This document shows, one piece after another, positions 26,741-35,383 of a stretch of DNA of 64,000 bases. A program made the translations under genes and the position numbers. The DNA comes from Microbacterium saperdae (GTDB lineage: Bacteria > Actinomycetota > Actinomycetes > Actinomycetales > Microbacteriaceae). How positions within the stretch are numbered: position 1 is the stretch's first letter; each line of letters begins with the position of its first letter. The notes beneath the pieces are model-generated. The model ran no database searches. It was not told the DNA's origin and was given only the letters and a program-made list of their open reading frames with translations. The stretch covers positions 310,001 through 374,000 of the forward strand of contig NZ_VFOX01000002.1 in the NCBI RefSeq assembly GCF_006716345.1, read 5' to 3'.

Positions 26741-26784
26741 GTTCATCTCCCGGTTGCCCGGAGGTCAACCCGTGGTCATCCCTC
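26741..26784 (+). promoter_or_regulatory. PHO box: four 11-bp direct repeats (PhoP operator)
   Basis: Four consecutive 11-base units occur without gap: GTTCATCTCCC (26741), GGTTGCCCGGA (26752), GGTCAACCCGT (26763) and GGTCATCCCTC (26774). They match the actinobacterial PhoP repeat unit (G, G/T, TCA, three pyrimidines) at most of the first eight positions. The array ends 65 bases before the start of a secreted metallophosphoesterase, so induction by phosphate limitation through PhoR-PhoP is strongly suggested. The consensus is from recall of Streptomyces work. Confidence 0.75.
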
Positions 26785-26849
26785 TTCGATGGGCTGAAGG
26801 GGCCCCGTGCGGCTGAGCACGGAAACCCCCACCCCCACGAAGGACTCAC

Positions 26850-29393
26850 ATGACCTCCCCCACCCCTGCGGTGCGGTGGCGTCGTCACGGACTCACGTCC
26901 GTCGCGCTCCTCGCCCTGCTCGGCGGCGCCGTCGTCGCCCCCGCGGCCCTCGCGGCACCTGATCCCGAGGTGCCGACCGGTTCGTTGATCTCCGGCGACA
27001 CCGCCTGGCACTACCTGGATGACGGCACCGACCCGTCGCCTGCGCCCGCGGCTCTGCGCGACTGGACCCTCCCGGCCTACGACGACAGCACCTGGAAGAC
27101 GGCGCCCGGCTCCTTCGGCGCGAAGAACGGCAAGCTCGGCGCGGTCGGTCCGCAGACGCCGAAGACGCTCCTCAACCACTACCTCGACGGCACCAAGGCC
27201 CCCACGGTGCCGACGTACTTCTTCCGCACGACGTTCGAGCTCGAGGCGGGCGTGGCCGAGCAGGTCGCCGCGCTGCAGAGCACCATCACGTACGACGACG
27301 CGATCATCGTCTGGATCAACGGCACCGAGGTCGCCCGCTACGTCGACGGCCGGATCACCGACACCCAGAACGTCGAGTACGCCGGCGACTCCAACGGCGA
27401 CCCCCTCACCAGCTCGTTCAGCGCCGAAGGCGAACTGCTGCACGACGGCACGAACACGATCGCCGTCTCACTGTTCCAGGACCGCGAGTCCAGCTCCGAC
27501 ATCTACTTCGACATGTCGTCGCTGACGCTGATCGAAGCGTCCGACCCCGGCACCCCGGTCGTCGCGGCGCCGACCCGCGTCATCCTCACCCCGACCGAGA
27601 ACCCCGAGATCTCGCAGTCGTTCACCTGGCTCGCCGGTGACGCCTCGCACACGATCGGCCAGGTCGAGATCGCTCCGGCCGCGGGTGGTGACACGCGCAC
27701 GGTCGACGCCTACGACGCGGGCGTCGTGAACGGCAACCCGAACAAGCACTTCTCGGCGACGGTCACGAGCCTCACGCCGGCCACCGAGTACCGCTACCGT
27801 GTCGGCCTGCCCGGCAGCTGGAGCGACTGGTACCAGTTCCGCACCGCCGACCCGAAGGCCACGGACTTCCAGTTCATCTACTACGGCGACGCGCAGATCG
27901 GCCTCGACACCACATGGCCGAGCGTCGTGAAGCAGGCCGAGGCGAACGCTCCTCGGTCGATCGGTTCCGTGCACGCGGGCGACCTGATCAACACCTCGAG
28001 CAACGAGAACGAGTGGTTGAACTGGTTCAAGGGCATGAAGGACTCCGCGGTCCGCACCAACGTGATGGCGGCGCCCGGCAACCACGAGTACTCCGGTGAC
28101 AAGCTGCTCACGGCGTGGAAGGCCGCGTTCGAGTACCCGCACAACAACCCGTCCAGCAGTTCGGTCGGCGAACTGGCCGATCTCGCGAAGGGCGACTCCG
28201 AGGTCGCGCAGCAGTACCGCGCGTTCTTCGACCACTGGAGCTCGTTCGCCGCGGAGACCGCGTACTACACCGACTACCAGGACGTGCGCTTCATCACGCT
28301 GAACGCGACCCGCGACAAGACGTTCCTCACGCCGGCCGGACTCCCGTCCTGCACCGGAGCGGAATGCCCCGCGAACCAGATCGACGTGCTGTGGACCCGC
28401 TTCCAGGGCGCCTGGCTCGACCTGCTCCTGCAGAACAGCCCGTCGAAGTGGAACGTCGTCACGTTCCACCAGCCGGTGTTCTCCGCATCCGAGGGTCGCG
28501 ACGAGCCGGTGCTGCGCGCCGACTGGCTGCCGATCTTCCAGCGCAACGACATCGACCTGGTGCTCATGGGCCACGACCACACCTACGCCCGCGGCTACGT
28601 GAACACCGACGCCACCGACACCCCCGGCCTCACGACCGGACCGGTCTACGTGGTGTCCAACTCGGGCGCGAAGCACTACGACCTCGAGACTCCGGAGAAG
28701 AACGTCTGGACCAACAACGGCGCCACCCAGGTGCTGCGCGGCCAGGGCGTCACGACCTACCAGGTGATCGACGTGTCGGGGAACCAGCTGGTGTATCGCT
28801 CGTACCTCGCCGAGAAGACCGAGAACTCCACGACCGACCTGCCCGTCGGTGCCGTCTACGACACCTTCACGGTGACCAAGTCGGACGCCGGTGAGAAATG
28901 GGTCACCGAGAAGGGCGTCACGCCGCCCGTGACCCCGGAGCCCGAGGTTCCCGCCGAGATCGAACTGGGCGCGGCGTCCGTCACGGCCGGCGGCACGGTC
29001 ACGGTGTCCGGAAGCGGTTTCGCCGCCGACGCCGCGCTGCGATTCGAGCTGCGGTCCGAGCCGGTCGATCTGGGCACGGTCACGACCGACGCGAACGGTG
29101 TCTTCAGCCGCACGCTGACGATTCCCGCGAACACCCCGGTCGGCGCGCACACGCTCGCCGCGATCCGCACCGACGGCACCGAGGTCACCGCCTCGATCAC
29201 CGTCACCGCGGCATCCACCGGGGGCAACGAGACCCCGGGCGGCAACACGGGAGGCTCGACCGATGACGACCTCGCCACGACGGGAGCCGACAGCACGCCG
29301 TACGTGATCGCCGCCGTGGTGCTGCTCGCGCTGGGCCTCGGCCTGTTCGCGATGCGCCGCCGCCGCCAGCACACGCAGGCGGGCGCCGAGTAG
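26850..29393 (+). CDS. secreted, sortase-anchored metallophosphoesterase (purple acid phosphatase-like)
   Basis: 847 residues. A signal peptide (VALLALLGGAVVAPAALAAP) is followed by a jelly-roll-like region (about 45-230) and an FN3-like purple acid phosphatase N-terminal domain (about 240-335: YRYRVGLPGSWSDWYQFRTA). The metallophosphoesterase domain has GDAQIG (Asp347), GDLIN (Asp378), GNHEY (Asn411-His412), FHQP (His540) and GHDH (His575, His577): a complete metal site. An Ig-like domain, a Thr/Gly linker, LATTG (808-812), a membrane helix and an Arg-rich tail end the protein, as in class-E sortase substrates. It probably releases phosphate from organic esters at the cell surface. A PHO box lies upstream and a long hairpin downstream. 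Confidence 0.93.
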   Translation: MTSPTPAVRWRRHGLTSVALLALLGGAVVAPAALAAPDPEVPTGSLISGDTAWHYLDDGTDPSPAPAALRDWTLPAYDDSTWKTAPGSFGAKNGKLGAVGPQTPKTLLNHYLDGTKAPTVPTYFFRTTFELEAGVAEQVAALQSTITYDDAIIVWINGTEVARYVDGRITDTQNVEYAGDSNGDPLTSSFSAEGELLHDGTNTIAVSLFQDRESSSDIYFDMSSLTLIEASDPGTPVVAAPTRVILTPTENPEISQSFTWLAGDASHTIGQVEIAPAAGGDTRTVDAYDAGVVNGNPNKHFSATVTSLTPATEYRYRVGLPGSWSDWYQFRTADPKATDFQFIYYGDAQIGLDTTWPSVVKQAEANAPRSIGSVHAGDLINTSSNENEWLNWFKGMKDSAVRTNVMAAPGNHEYSGDKLLTAWKAAFEYPHNNPSSSSVGELADLAKGDSEVAQQYRAFFDHWSSFAAETAYYTDYQDVRFITLNATRDKTFLTPAGLPSCTGAECPANQIDVLWTRFQGAWLDLLLQNSPSKWNVVTFHQPVFSASEGRDEPVLRADWLPIFQRNDIDLVLMGHDHTYARGYVNTDATDTPGLTTGPVYVVSNSGAKHYDLETPEKNVWTNNGATQVLRGQGVTTYQVIDVSGNQLVYRSYLAEKTENSTTDLPVGAVYDTFTVTKSDAGEKWVTEKGVTPPVTPEPEVPAEIELGAASVTAGGTVTVSGSGFAADAALRFELRSEPVDLGTVTTDANGVFSRTLTIPANTPVGAHTLAAIRTDGTEVTASITVTAASTGGNETPGGNTGGSTDDDLATTGADSTPYVIAAVVLLALGLGLFAMRRRRQHTQAGAE

Positions 29394-29413
29394 TCGTCGG
29401 CATCCGTCCACGA

Positions 29414-29447
29414 GGGCGCCGTCGAGGCTTCGGCCTCGGCGGCGCCC
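29414..29447 (+). terminator. strong hairpin terminator after the metallophosphoesterase
   Basis: A 15-bp stem with one G-U pair, GGGCGCCGTCGAGGC (29414-29428) against GCCTCGGCGGCGCCC (29433-29447), closed by a TTCG tetraloop. It begins 21 bases after the stop codon. No T-run follows. Confidence 0.75.
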
Positions 29448-29567
29448 TGCGCGTCGGCAGCCCTCACGACCGCCCGACGGCCGACGCAGATCTCCCGTCG
29501 ATAACGATGTCGAGTTCGTCCGTGTGCGCGAGATCGGCCGTGTCTTCCTTACCCCTATGCTCGTGCC

Positions 29568-30224
29568 ATGCACCGTCGCGTTCGCCTCGCCCTCCTGTCG
29601 GCCACTGCCGCGATGATCGGCCTCTCGCTGGCAGCCTGCACCCCGGCGAGCAACCCCGACGGCGCCGCGTCACCCTCACCGACGGTGTCGCGAACGCCCT
29701 CCCCGACGCCCACACCCACTCCCACTCCGACGGACCGCATCATCGAGGTCTCGGTCGACGGTCTCTCGATCGACGGTGGCGCCGCGATCACCTACCGCGA
29801 CCCGGATGGTGCTGTCGCTCTTCTCACGGACGCGTACGGGTCGGCACCGGAAGAAGGGACCGTCGATGCCCCCTACGGCGGCGTGAACTCCCGATTCGAC
29901 TGGGGCGGCGCGTGGGTGATCGTCGATCAGGACCTCCTCTGGGTGCAGATCTCGGCGGATGCTCCCGGCACGATGTTCCGCACCCCGGAGGGCATCGGCA
30001 TCGGTTCGACCCGTGCTGAGGCGATGGCCGCCGGCGCAGCGGACGTGTGGGATGAGGACGGCGACGGTGTCGCCGATTACCTGAGCATCGGTATGCGAGA
30101 GGTTCCCGACACGCAGTCGCTCGTCCATCCGGGTGAAGTCGGGGTGGAGTACATCGAGCTCCAGATCACCGGTGACGTCGTGACCGGTCTCCGAGGCGTC
30201 GGCAACGACTTCACCGACATCTGA
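29568..30224 (+). CDS. lipoprotein of unknown function
   Basis: 218-residue exported lipoprotein: signal ALLSATAAMIGLSLAAC with lipobox Cys, then a Ser/Pro/Thr linker with a TPTP repeat (about residues 37-55) and a beta-rich domain of about 150 residues (GGVNSRFDWGGAWVIVDQDL, IGIGSTRAEAMAAGAADVWD). The family is unknown to me. A TATGCT hexamer at 29556-29561 lies six bases before the ATG, which fits a leaderless transcript. It stands alone after the terminator at 29414-29447. Confidence 0.8.
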   Translation: MHRRVRLALLSATAAMIGLSLAACTPASNPDGAASPSPTVSRTPSPTPTPTPTPTDRIIEVSVDGLSIDGGAAITYRDPDGAVALLTDAYGSAPEEGTVDAPYGGVNSRFDWGGAWVIVDQDLLWVQISADAPGTMFRTPEGIGIGSTRAEAMAAGAADVWDEDGDGVADYLSIGMREVPDTQSLVHPGEVGVEYIELQITGDVVTGLRGVGNDFTDI

Positions 30225-30410
30225 CCCGGGCCGGCGACACCGCTTGACCTCTACGGCGGCGCGATCGCAGACACGGTTCCGCATCTCACCCTCGTGGTCG
30301 ACCCGCGCTGAGATGCCTCTCGGCGGATGACGAGAGCACGGCACGGAGGGCGACCACCTGCCGTACTGGGATAACCTTCCACCGAGTCCGTCCCGTCTAA
30401 GGAGAACCCC

Positions 30411-31436
30411 GTGCCCGCGAACGATGTGATGGCCGACGAGACCGATCGGATCGTCGCTGCGGCCCTGCAGGTGAACGGGCGCGCCTCGTGGGGCGAGATC
30501 GGCCGCGTGGTCGATCTGCCCGAGCGCACCGTGGCCCGCCGGGGCCAGCGGCTGCTCGATCGCGGACTGGTGCGTGTCTCCACCTACGTGGATCCCGCCC
30601 GCGTGCTGCACGCCCGCGCCGTGCTCTTCCGCATCACGACCGAGCCGCAGGCCCTCTGGTACGTGGCCCGCACCCTCGCCCGCCGATCGGATGCCTCCTC
30701 CGTCTCGGTGCTGGAGGGCAGCAGCGACATCGCCGGGATGCTGCTGCCGCGCGATGACGCGTCGATCCGCGAGTTGCTGTTCACCGACTTCCCCGAGCTG
30801 GAGGGCATCGCGTCGATCAACGTGACGACGGTGCTGAAGTTCTTCCGCTCCGGCCACGACTGGCGCGCCGGGGTGCTGACCGACGAGCAGGCACGCATGC
30901 TCGACGAGTCATCGGGGTCGGAGGTCGACCCCGCCGATGCGCTGAGCGACGACGAGGAAGCGCTCATCAAGCTGCTGCTGAAGGACGGACGGATGCCGGT
31001 GGCCCAGCTCGCGCGCGCCCTCGGCCTGAACGTCACGACCACGCGCCGACGCATGGAGTCGCTGAACCGCCGCGGTCTGATGCACCCTCGCACCGAGGTC
31101 GTGCCGAGCCTGTTCGGCCTGGGTCTGGAGGCCCTGGTGTGGTTGCGCGTGCCGATGGATCGCCTGGAGAAGGTGGGCACGGCGCTGGCGGCCGCCCCCG
31201 AGGTGAAGTTCATCGCGGCGACCACCGGAACCTCGCAGCTGCTCGCGAACGTGCTCGTGAAGGACGCCGACGAGTTCTACCGATTCCTCACCGGGCCCGC
31301 GGTGGCGGGGCACGACGGCCTCGAGGTCGTCGAGTCGCTCGTGGTCATCACCCCGGTGCTGCGCGGGTCGCTCATCGTGGACGAGGCACCCGAAGCGCTG
31401 GCGATCGACATGCCGACGGGGGCGATTCGCCTGTAG
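30411..31436 (+). CDS. two-module Lrp/AsnC regulator of the polyamine-type operon
   Basis: 341 residues made of two Lrp/AsnC units in one chain. HTH 1 is at about 6-50 (ADETDRIVAAALQVNGRASW, then EIGRVVDLPERTVARRGQRL) with a first RAM-like domain. HTH 2 is at about 180-225 (DDEEALIKLLLKDGRMPVAQ, then LARALGLNVTTTRRRMESLN) with a second RAM domain (GLGLEALVWLRVPM). Such fused double-Lrp proteins are frequent in actinobacteria. The GTG at 30411 has an AAGGAGAA site. It lies directly upstream of, and in the same direction as, the polyamine-type operon, so it is the likely regulator. Confidence 0.9.
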   Translation: MPANDVMADETDRIVAAALQVNGRASWGEIGRVVDLPERTVARRGQRLLDRGLVRVSTYVDPARVLHARAVLFRITTEPQALWYVARTLARRSDASSVSVLEGSSDIAGMLLPRDDASIRELLFTDFPELEGIASINVTTVLKFFRSGHDWRAGVLTDEQARMLDESSGSEVDPADALSDDEEALIKLLLKDGRMPVAQLARALGLNVTTTRRRMESLNRRGLMHPRTEVVPSLFGLGLEALVWLRVPMDRLEKVGTALAAAPEVKFIAATTGTSQLLANVLVKDADEFYRFLTGPAVAGHDGLEVVESLVVITPVLRGSLIVDEAPEALAIDMPTGAIRL

Positions 31437-31445
31437 GCCGATTCT

Positions 31446-31505
31446 GTTACGAGCGTGTAAAGAAATGGCGAGATCGTTCGCTAGAGCTTGACCTCATGGC
31501 GAAAT
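31446..31505 (+). promoter_or_regulatory. regulatory region of the polyamine-type operon
   Basis: Two repeats stand out: an inverted repeat GTTAC-N6-GTAAA (31446-31461), and a direct repeat ATGGCGANAT at 31465 and 31496, offset 31 bp (about three helical turns). They could bind the double-Lrp protein encoded upstream or GlnR. Both assignments are speculative. No clear -35/-10 pair was identified. Confidence 0.35.
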
Positions 31506-31516
31506 AGGGCGACTAT

Positions 31517-31543
31517 CTCTCCAGGGCCTTCACCCCTGGAGAG
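31517..31543 (+). promoter_or_regulatory. 5'-leader hairpin that hides the ribosome-binding site
   Basis: CTCTCCAGGG (31517-31526) pairs perfectly with CCCTGGAGAG (31534-31543) over a 7-base loop. The right arm contains nearly all of the ribosome-binding site GGAGAGG (31538-31544), six bases before the GTG start at 31551. In mRNA this would block initiation unless the stem is opened. Confidence 0.65.
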
Positions 31544-31550
31544 GACGACC

Positions 31551-33041
31551 GTGTTCACGGCAACTGGAGACGACTGGGCGGATCGCGCTGCGACCCTGCG
31601 CCTGCGCACCCGCATGTTCATCGACGGCGCATGGGAGGCCGGTTCGGGCGAACCCCTCACCCCCACGAGCCCGCGCGACGGACGGATCCTCCCCGAAATC
31701 GCTGCGGCATCGGATGCAGACGTCGACCGGGCCGTGCGCTCCGCACGTCGCACCTTCGACTCCGGTGCGTGGTCGCGTATCGCGCCCCGCGAGCGCGGCC
31801 AGCTGCTCATCGCCTTCGCCCAGAAGATCCACGACAACGCCGAGGAGCTCGCCCTCACCATCTCGCTCGAGATGGGCAAGCCCGTCCGTGAGGCGCTGCA
31901 GACCGAGCTGCGCGCGGTCGTGAACTGCTTCCGCTGGTACGGCGAGGCGGTCGACAAGGTCCTCGATGAGATGCCCGTCACCGCACCGGACAGCCTGGCG
32001 CTCGTCACCCGCGAGCCGGCCGGCGTCGTTGCGGCGGTGGTGCCCTGGAACTTCCCCCTGACGATGACCGCCTGGAAGCTCGCCCCCGCTCTCGCGGTCG
32101 GCAACAGCGTCGTGCTCAAGCCGGCCGAGCACACCACGTTCTCGGCATTGCGCCTCGCGGAGCTCGCCCACGAAGCCGGCATCCCCGCCGGCGTACTCAA
32201 CGTCACCCCTGGCGCCGGACACATCGCCGGCCGTGCGCTCGGCGAGCACCCCGACGTCGACGTCGTGACCTTCACGGGTTCGCCCGAAGTGGGTCGCCGG
32301 TTCCTCGGATACTCCGCAGCATCCAACGGCAAGCGCGTCTGGCCCGAGCTCGGCGGCAAGACCGCGAGCCTGGTGCTGCCGGATGCCGACCTGGAGAATG
32401 CCGTGCGCGCCACGGCCGACGGCTGCTTCTACAACCAGGGCCAGATGTGCACGGCATCCTCCCGCCTGCTCGTGCCGCGTTCGCAGCATGAGCGAGCGCT
32501 GGAGATCGCCGCCGACGTCGCGAGGAACAGCCTTCCCGCCGACCCGTTCGATGTCCGCACCTCGATGGGTGCGATCGTGAGCGAGAAGCAGCTCGCGGGG
32601 ATCGCCGGATTCGTGGAACGCGCCCAGGCCGAAGGCGGCGTGCTCGCCGCCGGCAGCGCGGAGCGGTTCTCCGCTGTCGACGGCGGCAGCTACTTCGCCC
32701 CGGTCGTGCTCGGCGTCACCCCTGCGCACGAAGTCGCCCAGCGCGAGGTCTTCGGCCCCGTGCTCTCGGTCATCGCCTACGACGACGTGGAGGACGCACT
32801 CGCGATCGCCAACGGTACCGAGTTCGGGCTGGCCGCAGCGCTCTGGAGCAACGACCTCAACGCCGTCCACACCCTCTCGCGTCGACTCCGCGTCGGCATC
32901 GTGTGGGTCAACTGCTTCGAGGAAGGCGACATGACGATCCCCTTCGGCGGCGTCAAGGGCTCCGGCTTCGGCCGCGACAAGAGCCTGCACGCCATGGAGA
33001 AGTTCACCGATCTGAAGACCACCTGGATCGCCCTCTCATGA
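31551..33041 (+). CDS. aldehyde dehydrogenase (gamma-aminobutyraldehyde / PuuC type)
   Basis: 496-residue NAD(P)-dependent aldehyde dehydrogenase. VPWNFPL with Asn167, FTGSPEVG near 241-248, ELGGK with Glu266 and NQGQMCTA with nucleophile Cys300 are all intact. It resembles enzymes oxidising gamma-glutamyl-gamma-aminobutyraldehyde or aminobutyraldehyde; this is supported by the next gene, a PuuD-like hydrolase, and by the polyamine-type ABC genes behind it. The GTG at 31551 is chosen because of the GGAGAGG site at 31538-31544; an in-frame TTG 21 codons earlier is less likely. Its stop overlaps the next ATG (ATGA). First gene of the operon. Confidence 0.93.
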   Translation: MFTATGDDWADRAATLRLRTRMFIDGAWEAGSGEPLTPTSPRDGRILPEIAAASDADVDRAVRSARRTFDSGAWSRIAPRERGQLLIAFAQKIHDNAEELALTISLEMGKPVREALQTELRAVVNCFRWYGEAVDKVLDEMPVTAPDSLALVTREPAGVVAAVVPWNFPLTMTAWKLAPALAVGNSVVLKPAEHTTFSALRLAELAHEAGIPAGVLNVTPGAGHIAGRALGEHPDVDVVTFTGSPEVGRRFLGYSAASNGKRVWPELGGKTASLVLPDADLENAVRATADGCFYNQGQMCTASSRLLVPRSQHERALEIAADVARNSLPADPFDVRTSMGAIVSEKQLAGIAGFVERAQAEGGVLAAGSAERFSAVDGGSYFAPVVLGVTPAHEVAQREVFGPVLSVIAYDDVEDALAIANGTEFGLAAALWSNDLNAVHTLSRRLRVGIVWVNCFEEGDMTIPFGGVKGSGFGRDKSLHAMEKFTDLKTTWIALS

Positions 33042-33796
33042 CGCGTCCTTTCGTCGGCATCACCACGTGGCGCCGTTTCATCGACACCGACCTGGGCACC
33101 GGACGACCGGCGCACAGTCTGGGCACCGAGTACTCCGCTCCCATCGAGGCCGCCGGCGCAGCCGTCGTGCTGCTGCCGCCGACCGCCGGTGTCGACGAGG
33201 TGCTCGACCGCCTGGACGGACTCGTGCTCTCCGGCGGCGAAGACGTGCATCCTGCTCGCTACGGCGCCGAGCCGCAGCCCGAGAAGACGTACGACCCGGC
33301 CCGCGACGCGTTCGAGATCGCACTCGCACTCGGAGCACGCGAGCGCGGTCTTCCCGTGCTGGCGATCTGCCGCGGACTGCAGGTCAGCAACATCGCGTTC
33401 GGCGGCTCGCTCATCGTCGACATCCCGTCGACCGCAGACCACCACCCCGTGCGCGGTGCAGATGAGCAGCTCTCGGCCCGGCATCCCGTCTCGTTCGCGG
33501 AGGACAGCCGGCTCGCCGCCCTGTACGGCGTCCGCGACCGTGTCGTGAACACCATCCACCATCAGTCCGTCGACATCCCCGCACCCGGCCTGCGCCCTGT
33601 CGCGTGGGCACCGGACGGCATCGTCGAAGCCGTCGAGGCCGACGGCGACTGGCCCTTCTGGGCGGTGCAGTGGCACCCCGAGAAGATGATCGACCCCGTC
33701 GAGGCCGCAGAGGAGCTCCCGCTGTTCGCGGCGTTCGTCTCGGCCGCCCGTGAACGAGCAGCGGAACACGCCGCTGTGAAGAAAGGAACACGATGA
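33038..33796 (+). CDS. gamma-glutamyl-gamma-aminobutyrate hydrolase-like peptidase C26 (PuuD type)
   Basis: 252-residue class-I glutamine-amidotransferase-like hydrolase. Catalytic triad: Cys111 in LAICRGLQ, and His213 and Glu215 in AVQWHPEK. GLVLSGGEDVHPARYG at 61-76 is the peptidase C26 pattern. PuuD-type enzymes cleave gamma-glutamyl-GABA into glutamate and GABA, which fits the aldehyde dehydrogenase upstream. The ATG is coupled to the dehydrogenase stop and its own stop overlaps the DUF3830 start (ATGA). The glutamylating enzyme (PuuA) and PuuB are not in the window. Confidence 0.92.
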   Translation: MTRPFVGITTWRRFIDTDLGTGRPAHSLGTEYSAPIEAAGAAVVLLPPTAGVDEVLDRLDGLVLSGGEDVHPARYGAEPQPEKTYDPARDAFEIALALGARERGLPVLAICRGLQVSNIAFGGSLIVDIPSTADHHPVRGADEQLSARHPVSFAEDSRLAALYGVRDRVVNTIHHQSVDIPAPGLRPVAWAPDGIVEAVEADGDWPFWAVQWHPEKMIDPVEAAEELPLFAAFVSAARERAAEHAAVKKGTR

Positions 33797-34263
33797 CCAA
33801 GCAGGTCTTCCTCGAGTACGAGAACGGCGTCCGCGCCGTCGCCACCCTGTTCGAGGACCTCGCCCCTCGCACCTGCGAGGCCATGTGGGGTGCGCTGGAG
33901 AAGCCGGTCACCATGCAGGCGATGCACGCGATGTACGCCGGACCCGAGGTCATGGTCGGACTGCCCGAAGAGGCGCAGAACTTCGACCCCGAGAAGGTGC
34001 CGTTCGAGAACCAGCAGGTCGTGCCCGCACCGGGAGATCTGCAGTGGTACTGGCAGCGTCCGATGCAGATGGGCGGCCTGCCGTTCGAGTGGTACGAGAT
34101 CGGAGTCTTCTACGATCGTGGTGCACGTACTCTCGGCCCGCTCGGATGGACACCCGTCAACATCTGGGGCGGCATCACCGAAGGACTGGCGGAATTCGCC
34201 AAGGAGAGCGCAGCGATCCGCATCGACGGAGCGAAGCAGCTCACCATCGGACGCCTGGTCTAG
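33793..34263 (+). CDS. DUF3830 protein (cyclophilin-like fold)
   Basis: 156 residues with the DUF3830 look: VFLEYENGVRAVATLFEDLA at the start, then PRTCEAMWGALEKPVTMQA and a Trp/Tyr-rich centre (DLQWYWQRPMQMGGLPFEWY, then EIGVFYDRG). Family structures are small cyclophilin-like barrels with no known reaction. It sits between the hydrolase and the binding protein in a gapless operon (four-base overlap upstream), so it is part of the polyamine-type pathway. It could handle an intermediate such as a gamma-glutamyl amide (speculation). Confidence 0.85.
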   Translation: MTKQVFLEYENGVRAVATLFEDLAPRTCEAMWGALEKPVTMQAMHAMYAGPEVMVGLPEEAQNFDPEKVPFENQQVVPAPGDLQWYWQRPMQMGGLPFEWYEIGVFYDRGARTLGPLGWTPVNIWGGITEGLAEFAKESAAIRIDGAKQLTIGRLV

Positions 34264-34303
34264 GCGTCCATTCCGTGCTGGACCCATCCCGAAGGAGCAG
34301 TGC

Positions 34304-35383
34304 ATGAATACCCGAAGAATTCTCACGACCGGAGCGCTCGTCGCCGCCGGTGCCCTCGTCCTCGCCAGCTGTTCAGCCGGTGACGACTCCGCAGCAAGCG
34401 GCGACAAGGAGTTCGCCGGCGAGACCATCGTCGTCACCTCGTTCGGCGGCGACTGGGAGAAGGCCTTCATCGAGGCCGTCGTCGATCCCTTCGAGGAGGA
34501 GACCGGCGCGAAGGTCGAGCTGATCACGCTGTACAGCGCCGACGCCCTCGCGCAGGTCACCGCCCAGAAGGCGAGCCCGCAGATCGACGTCGTGCACTTC
34601 TCCGGCGGCCAGGAGTTCACCGCGGCCCAGGACGGACTCATCGCGCCGATCGCGGCCGATGAGCTGTCGGAGTCCGGTGACCTCATCGACCTCGCCACGG
34701 CAGGTCTCGAGCGCGGCGAAGGACCCGTCATCCAGCTCGCCCCGATCGGACTCGTCTACAACACCGAGGCGGACGCCCCCGCTCCCACCTCGTGGTTGGA
34801 CCTGTTCGACGAGGCCTACGCAGGGCACGTCGCGCTCACGGACTTCTCGAACACGTACGGCGTGCTCTCGATGCTCCGTGTCGCCGACGCGCTCGGCGGC
34901 GGTATCGACGACCCGTCCCAGGCGATCGCGGACCTCGGCGCGCTGGCGTCGTCCGGTGACGCGATCGTCGTCCCCACCTCGCCCGACCTGCAGACCGCGT
35001 TCGCCCAGCGCGCGACGTGGATCGCCCCTTACGCGATGGACTATGCCGGCACGCTGCAGGACGCAGGTCTTCCGGTGGAGTTCATCGTTCCGGAGGAGGG
35101 TGCCACGGCATCCCTCATCACCGCGAACGTGGTCGAAGGCCGGGACAACCCGGAGCTCGCCAAGCTCTTCATCGACTTCGAGCTGCGCCCCGAAGCGCAG
35201 ACCGTCTTCGCGGAGAACATGCGGTACTCCCCGGTGAACACCAAGGCCGAGCTCTCGGGCGACGCGGCGGATGCAGTGCTGACCGGTGACGAGCTGGACA
35301 ACGTGGTGGTCTACGCGCCCGGCGACATCGCCGCCGACCGGCAGTCCTGGACCGACGAGTGGAATGCGCTGATCACCAAATGA
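34304..35383 (+). CDS. spermidine/putrescine-type ABC transporter substrate-binding lipoprotein
   Basis: 359-residue family-1 solute-binding protein (PotD/FutA-like cluster) exported as a lipoprotein (GALVAAGALVLASC, Cys23). Mature start GETIVVTSFGGDWEKAFIEA and the later YSPVNTKAELS resemble polyamine and polyamine-like binding proteins. The ATG at 34304 has an AAGGAG site. Its stop overlaps the first permease start (ATGA). The ligand may be a polyamine or a related amine; it cannot be fixed from sequence. Confidence 0.9.
   Translation: MNTRRILTTGALVAAGALVLASCSAGDDSAASGDKEFAGETIVVTSFGGDWEKAFIEAVVDPFEEETGAKVELITLYSADALAQVTAQKASPQIDVVHFSGGQEFTAAQDGLIAPIAADELSESGDLIDLATAGLERGEGPVIQLAPIGLVYNTEADAPAPTSWLDLFDEAYAGHVALTDFSNTYGVLSMLRVADALGGGIDDPSQAIADLGALASSGDAIVVPTSPDLQTAFAQRATWIAPYAMDYAGTLQDAGLPVEFIVPEEGATASLITANVVEGRDNPELAKLFIDFELRPEAQTVFAENMRYSPVNTKAELSGDAADAVLTGDELDNVVVYAPGDIAADRQSWTDEWNALITK

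Noticed and set aside
27468..29573. long open frame opposite the metallophosphoesterase
   Set aside because: Mirror of the real gene's third-position GC bias; the plus-strand frame has a complete metal site.
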